From positions 1-24,307 of the forward strand of contig JAZQEH010000097.1 in NCBI GenBank assembly GCA_045538895.1: DNA of 24,307 nucleotides, written 5' to 3'. The position numbers and the translations under genes were made by a program. Each line of letters starts with the position of its first letter. The stretch's first letter is position 1. Origin of the DNA: UMGS902 sp045538895 (GTDB lineage Bacteria; Bacillota; Clostridia; Oscillospirales; CAG-272). Below the pieces are notes generated by a model. That model did no database searches, had not been told where the DNA came from, and saw only the letters and a program-made list of their open reading frames with translations. Below are positions 22,041-24,307 of this stretch, in pieces.

Positions 22041-23173
22041 TTTATCCTCGGTGTCTGTTTTAAAAATTCATAATCCCCAAGGCAAAGTGCAAATGCCCTC
22101 TCCGCCTTAAAGGTGCTTTCGTACTGTGCTCTCGCCATAGGAGACATCGCATGAAGTGCAGACGGTTTTGTCACGATTTCTATTTCTTTCGCACTGTTAA
22201 GTATCTCCCTGCCACGTGCATTTGCCGCAAACAGCCTCGTATAAAGCACCTCTCTGTCAAGGTCATGGCTTTTAACGTCAAGCAACACGTAAAGAATCAG
22301 ACGTGAGATTTCTGCATCGGTATATCCTTTGGTTGCGGCATTCTTTTTAAGTTCGGCTATGCTGCTTACATTCTGTGCCGCATTTTTAACGTGTCCGATA
22401 AGCCCACCGCCCGAAAAAGCAACGTCTGTCGGGGGTTCACAGAGTTTAAGCAATACTGCGCTTGAAAGCTTCTCAATATCTGCAACGAACCGCTCATTTT
22501 TATAAATATATTCTGCCGCCTTTGGCACATTGCCGCAAAGAGCATCCATGCCGCTTTCAAAAATAGCTTTACGAATAGAGGTAGCCGAGGCAAATCCGCC
22601 CTCTCCGCTTTTAAAATCACCGACGCGTTTAATTGTGTACGGTGTCAATTTGTATCCGCCTTGCTTGATTGCCCGCAGATACTCTATTGCCAGAATATCG
22701 TTAGGCATAGCAGGAGCCTCTTCGCCGTAAAGCTTACTATAAGCATTTGCATACGCACGGGTTTTGCCGATTTCGTTAGGCTCAGCCATAACTGCCTCAC
22801 GCATTTCATCGCTGTCAAGACGGGCAAGAATATCATTGAGAGTTGCAACATCTCCACATTCACTGCCGAATGCAAGCATGTCGGCACCTATTTTTGCGGC
22901 TATTTCAACTCCTGCACGTGCAAAAATGTTAGCAGGAGCGCAGGAAAACGGAAACGGAAGCTCTAAAACAAGGTCGGCACCGCACGTAACCGCCGCTTCT
23001 GCCCGCACATACGGCGAAGCGATATACGGCTCCCCCCTCTGCGAAAAGATACCGCCCATTATCGCAGTTATATAAGAGGAAGGAAACGCTTGCTTAAGTT
23101 TGCGTATCTGATACTCATGCCCATTGTGAAACGGATTGTATTCAGTAATAATGGCAATATGAATGGTTTCCAC
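22037..23173 (-). CDS. tmcAL: tRNA(Met) cytidine acetate ligase, YlbM family
   Basis: This 378-residue HIGH-superfamily nucleotidyltransferase is homologous to Bacillus YlbM/TmcAL, which activates acetate with ATP and acetylates the wobble cytidine of elongator tRNA(Met). The nucleotide-binding motif is EYNPFHNGHEYQI (HNGH at 16-19). FSQRGEPYIASPYVRAEAAV, the FGSECGD segment and the late ASATSIRKAI motif are family features. The start is a GTG, preceded in frame by TAG three bases earlier, with no ATG in the first conserved stretch. Neighbouring ackA also uses acetate. Confidence 0.92.
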   Translation of the reverse strand: METIHIAIITEYNPFHNGHEYQIRKLKQAFPSSYITAIMGGIFSQRGEPYIASPYVRAEAAVTCGADLVLELPFPFSCAPANIFARAGVEIAAKIGADMLAFGSECGDVATLNDILARLDSDEMREAVMAEPNEIGKTRAYANAYSKLYGEEAPAMPNDILAIEYLRAIKQGGYKLTPYTIKRVGDFKSGEGGFASATSIRKAIFESGMDALCGNVPKAAEYIYKNERFVADIEKLSSAVLLKLCEPPTDVAFSGGGLIGHVKNAAQNVSSIAELKKNAATKGYTDAEISRLILYVLLDVKSHDLDREVLYTRLFAANARGREILNSAKEIEIVTKPSALHAMSPMARAQYESTFKAERAFALCLGDYEFLKQTPRIK

Positions 23174-23187
23174 CCCCTATCAGGTTG

Positions 23188-23216
23188 AGTATAGCACAAA
23201 AATAAAAAAATTGCTA
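23188..23216 (-). promoter_or_regulatory. Extended -10 promoter very close to the tmcAL start
   Basis: Minus strand TATACT (23193-23188), preceded by an extended TGC; the -35 region TAGCAA (23216-23211) is poor. A usual start point would be near 23180, leaving a leader of about seven bases before the GTG. TATAGCA and TGCTATA form an inverted repeat across the promoter. Confidence 0.5.
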
Positions 23217-23219
23217 TAG

Positions 23220-23477
23220 TAAATTAAAGGTTTCCTCACTTGAAAATGCAAGCATTTTCAAGTGGTTGCAAAACCGTTCACTCTGCGTGCAAGGTGCTAA
23301 AGCACCTGCCGACCTAAAGGTCGAGCTCGACCGCTCGCGGTTTTCAAGGAGTAAAAAAGCCGGGGAACCCGTCTTTTTTACAAATTTTTAGGCTTCCCCC
23401 TTGGGGGAAGCTGTCAGCGGAGCTGACTGATGAGGGGTAGCCGCATAGCGGCGTTTTCTCTCATAAACAATAATTTT
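23220..23477. repeat. Composite hairpin element upstream of ackA
   Basis: Ends are TAAATTAAAGG (23220-23230) and, on the minus strand, AAAATTATTGTTTATGAGAG (23477-23458). The inside is a chain of hairpins: the CACTTGAAAATGC palindrome (23237-23264, also at 11222-11249), an AAAACCG/CGGTTTT stem enclosing AGGTGCT/AGCACCT (23292-23307) and GACCT/AGGTC, a terminator-like AAAAAAG...CTTTTTT hairpin (23353-23379), GCTTCCCCC/GGGGGAAGC (23392-23411), GTCAGC/GCTGAC (23413-23427) and GCCGC/GCGGC (23440-23452). No gene is visible. With the two promoters it accounts for the whole 399-base gap. Confidence 0.75.
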
Positions 23478-23506
23478 CCTATTTTACATAAATTTTTACT
23501 TTTTTG

Positions 23507-23535
23507 TTGAAATCAGGAGAAATTGCGTGTATAAT
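23507..23535 (+). promoter_or_regulatory. Strong promoter of ackA
   Basis: TTGAAA (23507-23512), a 17-base spacer and TATAAT (23530-23535), about 38 bases before the ackA ATG, with GGAGGAT (23559-23565) as ribosome binding site. Confidence 0.85.
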
Positions 23536-23572
23536 ATAATGGTTAAAATATTTTTTCCGGAGGATATATATA

Positions 23573-24307
23573 ATGAATGTACTTGTAGTAAATGCAGGTT
23601 CCAGTTCCCTTAAGTATCAGCTTTTTGACACCACCGCAGGTGTTGTAAAGGCTAAAGGCCTTTGCGAAAGAATCGGTATCGACGGTAAGATCAAGCATAC
23701 CAATCTCGAAACCGGTGCTGTTTATGAAAAAGAAACCGCAATGGAAAACCACACCGTTGCAACCAAAATCGTTATCGACGTTCTCGTAAGCGCTGAATAC
23801 GGCAGCGTTAAGAGCATGGCAGAAATCGAAGCTGTCGGTCACAGAGTTGTGCACGGCGGTGCATATTTCTCTGAGAGCGTACTTGTTACCGATGAGGTTA
23901 TGGCAAAGCTTGAACTCTGCCGTGACCTTGCTCCTCTCCACACCCCTGCTCACATCATGGGTATCGAGGGCTGCACTGCTGCAATGCCCGGCACTCCTCA
24001 GGTTCTCGTATTTGATACCGCTTTCCACACCGCTACCATGCCCGAGCACGTTTATACATATCCGCTTGAGTATGACCTCTGCCAGAAGTACGCTATCCGC
24101 CGTTACGGCGCACACGGCACTTCTCACCGCTATGTAGCGGGTGAATGCGCAAAACTTCTCGGCGGCGCTGAGGGAACAAAGGTTGTTACATGTCACCTTG
24201 GTAACGGTTCTTCTATCTCTGCTGTTAAGGACGGTAAGATTCTCGACACTTCCATGGGCTTTACTCCTCTTGCAGGTATCGAGATGGGTACCCGTTGTGG
24301 CGATATC
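23573..24307 (+). CDS. ackA: Acetate kinase (3' end beyond the window)
   Basis: AckA interconverts acetyl phosphate plus ADP and acetate plus ATP, the energy-yielding end of acetate fermentation. The frame is open from 23573 to the window edge, giving 245 of about 400 residues. Active-site residues appear at or next to their textbook numbers: Asn7 (VVNAGSSSLKYQLF), Arg91 (GHRVVHGG), Asp148 (VFDTAFH), His181 (RYGAHGTSH) and Arg241 (GTRCGD); CHLGNGSS binds phosphate. Codon choice shifts to CTC, GCT and CCT compared with neighbours, which fits a highly expressed gene. No pta is seen upstream; tmcAL diverges from it. Confidence 0.95.
   Translation, partial: MNVLVVNAGSSSLKYQLFDTTAGVVKAKGLCERIGIDGKIKHTNLETGAVYEKETAMENHTVATKIVIDVLVSAEYGSVKSMAEIEAVGHRVVHGGAYFSESVLVTDEVMAKLELCRDLAPLHTPAHIMGIEGCTAAMPGTPQVLVFDTAFHTATMPEHVYTYPLEYDLCQKYAIRRYGAHGTSHRYVAGECAKLLGGAEGTKVVTCHLGNGSSISAVKDGKILDTSMGFTPLAGIEMGTRCGDI

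Noticed and set aside
23543..24196. Open frame antisense to ackA
   Set aside because: It overlaps the unmistakable acetate kinase and its promoter region.

Overview
The window looks like a chromosomal segment of an anaerobic, low-to-moderate G+C Firmicute of class Clostridia, probably a gut or rumen member of the Ruminococcaceae/Oscillospiraceae. This is inferred from AGGAGG-type ribosome binding sites, TTGACA/TATAAT promoters, a GH43 enzyme with a C-terminal dockerin, a fused HisIE, a PHP-type histidinol phosphatase, a YlbM/TmcAL homologue next to ackA, and many hairpin-rich miniature repeats. No taxonomic marker such as rRNA is present, so the lineage is an inference.

Layout. 1-4274 (+): the distal half of a histidine operon, hisB-hisH-hisA-hisF-hisIE-hisK(PHP), tightly packed with start/stop overlaps and closed by an intrinsic terminator. 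4286-4434: a miniature repeat whose sister copy lies just upstream of hisB. 4432-5328 (-): dapA. 5415-7021 (+): queA and ruvX, separated by another miniature element. 7097-10713 (+): a membrane-anchored HtrA-like protease, then after a terminator hairpin an OmpR-type response regulator and its sensor kinase, probably an envelope-stress module. 10738-13421 (-): a small membrane protein and a three-gene set DUF2975 / YozG-like XRE regulator / DUF4173 membrane protein. 13727-14428 (-): a PPP-like metallophosphatase with altered motif residues. 14529-18614 (-): a 1361-residue secreted protein with a beta-helix-like N-terminus, GH43 propeller, five FN3 modules in A-B-A-B-A order and a dockerin. 18980-20656 (-): a two-gene TRAP-type transporter without a visible solute-binding protein, divergent from a LysR regulator (20839-21735, +). 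21744-23173 (-): a DUF1294 membrane protein and tmcAL. 23573-end (+): acetate kinase, cut by the window edge.

The ordinary genes are standard metabolism. The most unusual signal is the intergenic DNA. At least four hairpin elements with different interiors end in the same or a very similar AT-rich terminus (TAAATTAATGTTTATGG and close variants), and a separate 306-bp element has 33-bp terminal inverted repeats. Four minus-strand genes (dapA, DUF4173, the phosphatase and the small TRAP subunit) use a TAA stop codon that is at the same time the outermost three bases of such an element. This suggests a family of non-autonomous elements sharing one mobilising enzyme and either targeting or supplying stop codons. 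A second neat feature is a palindromic terminator between lysR and the DUF1294 gene that encodes the same last residues and stop (KMS-stop) on both strands.
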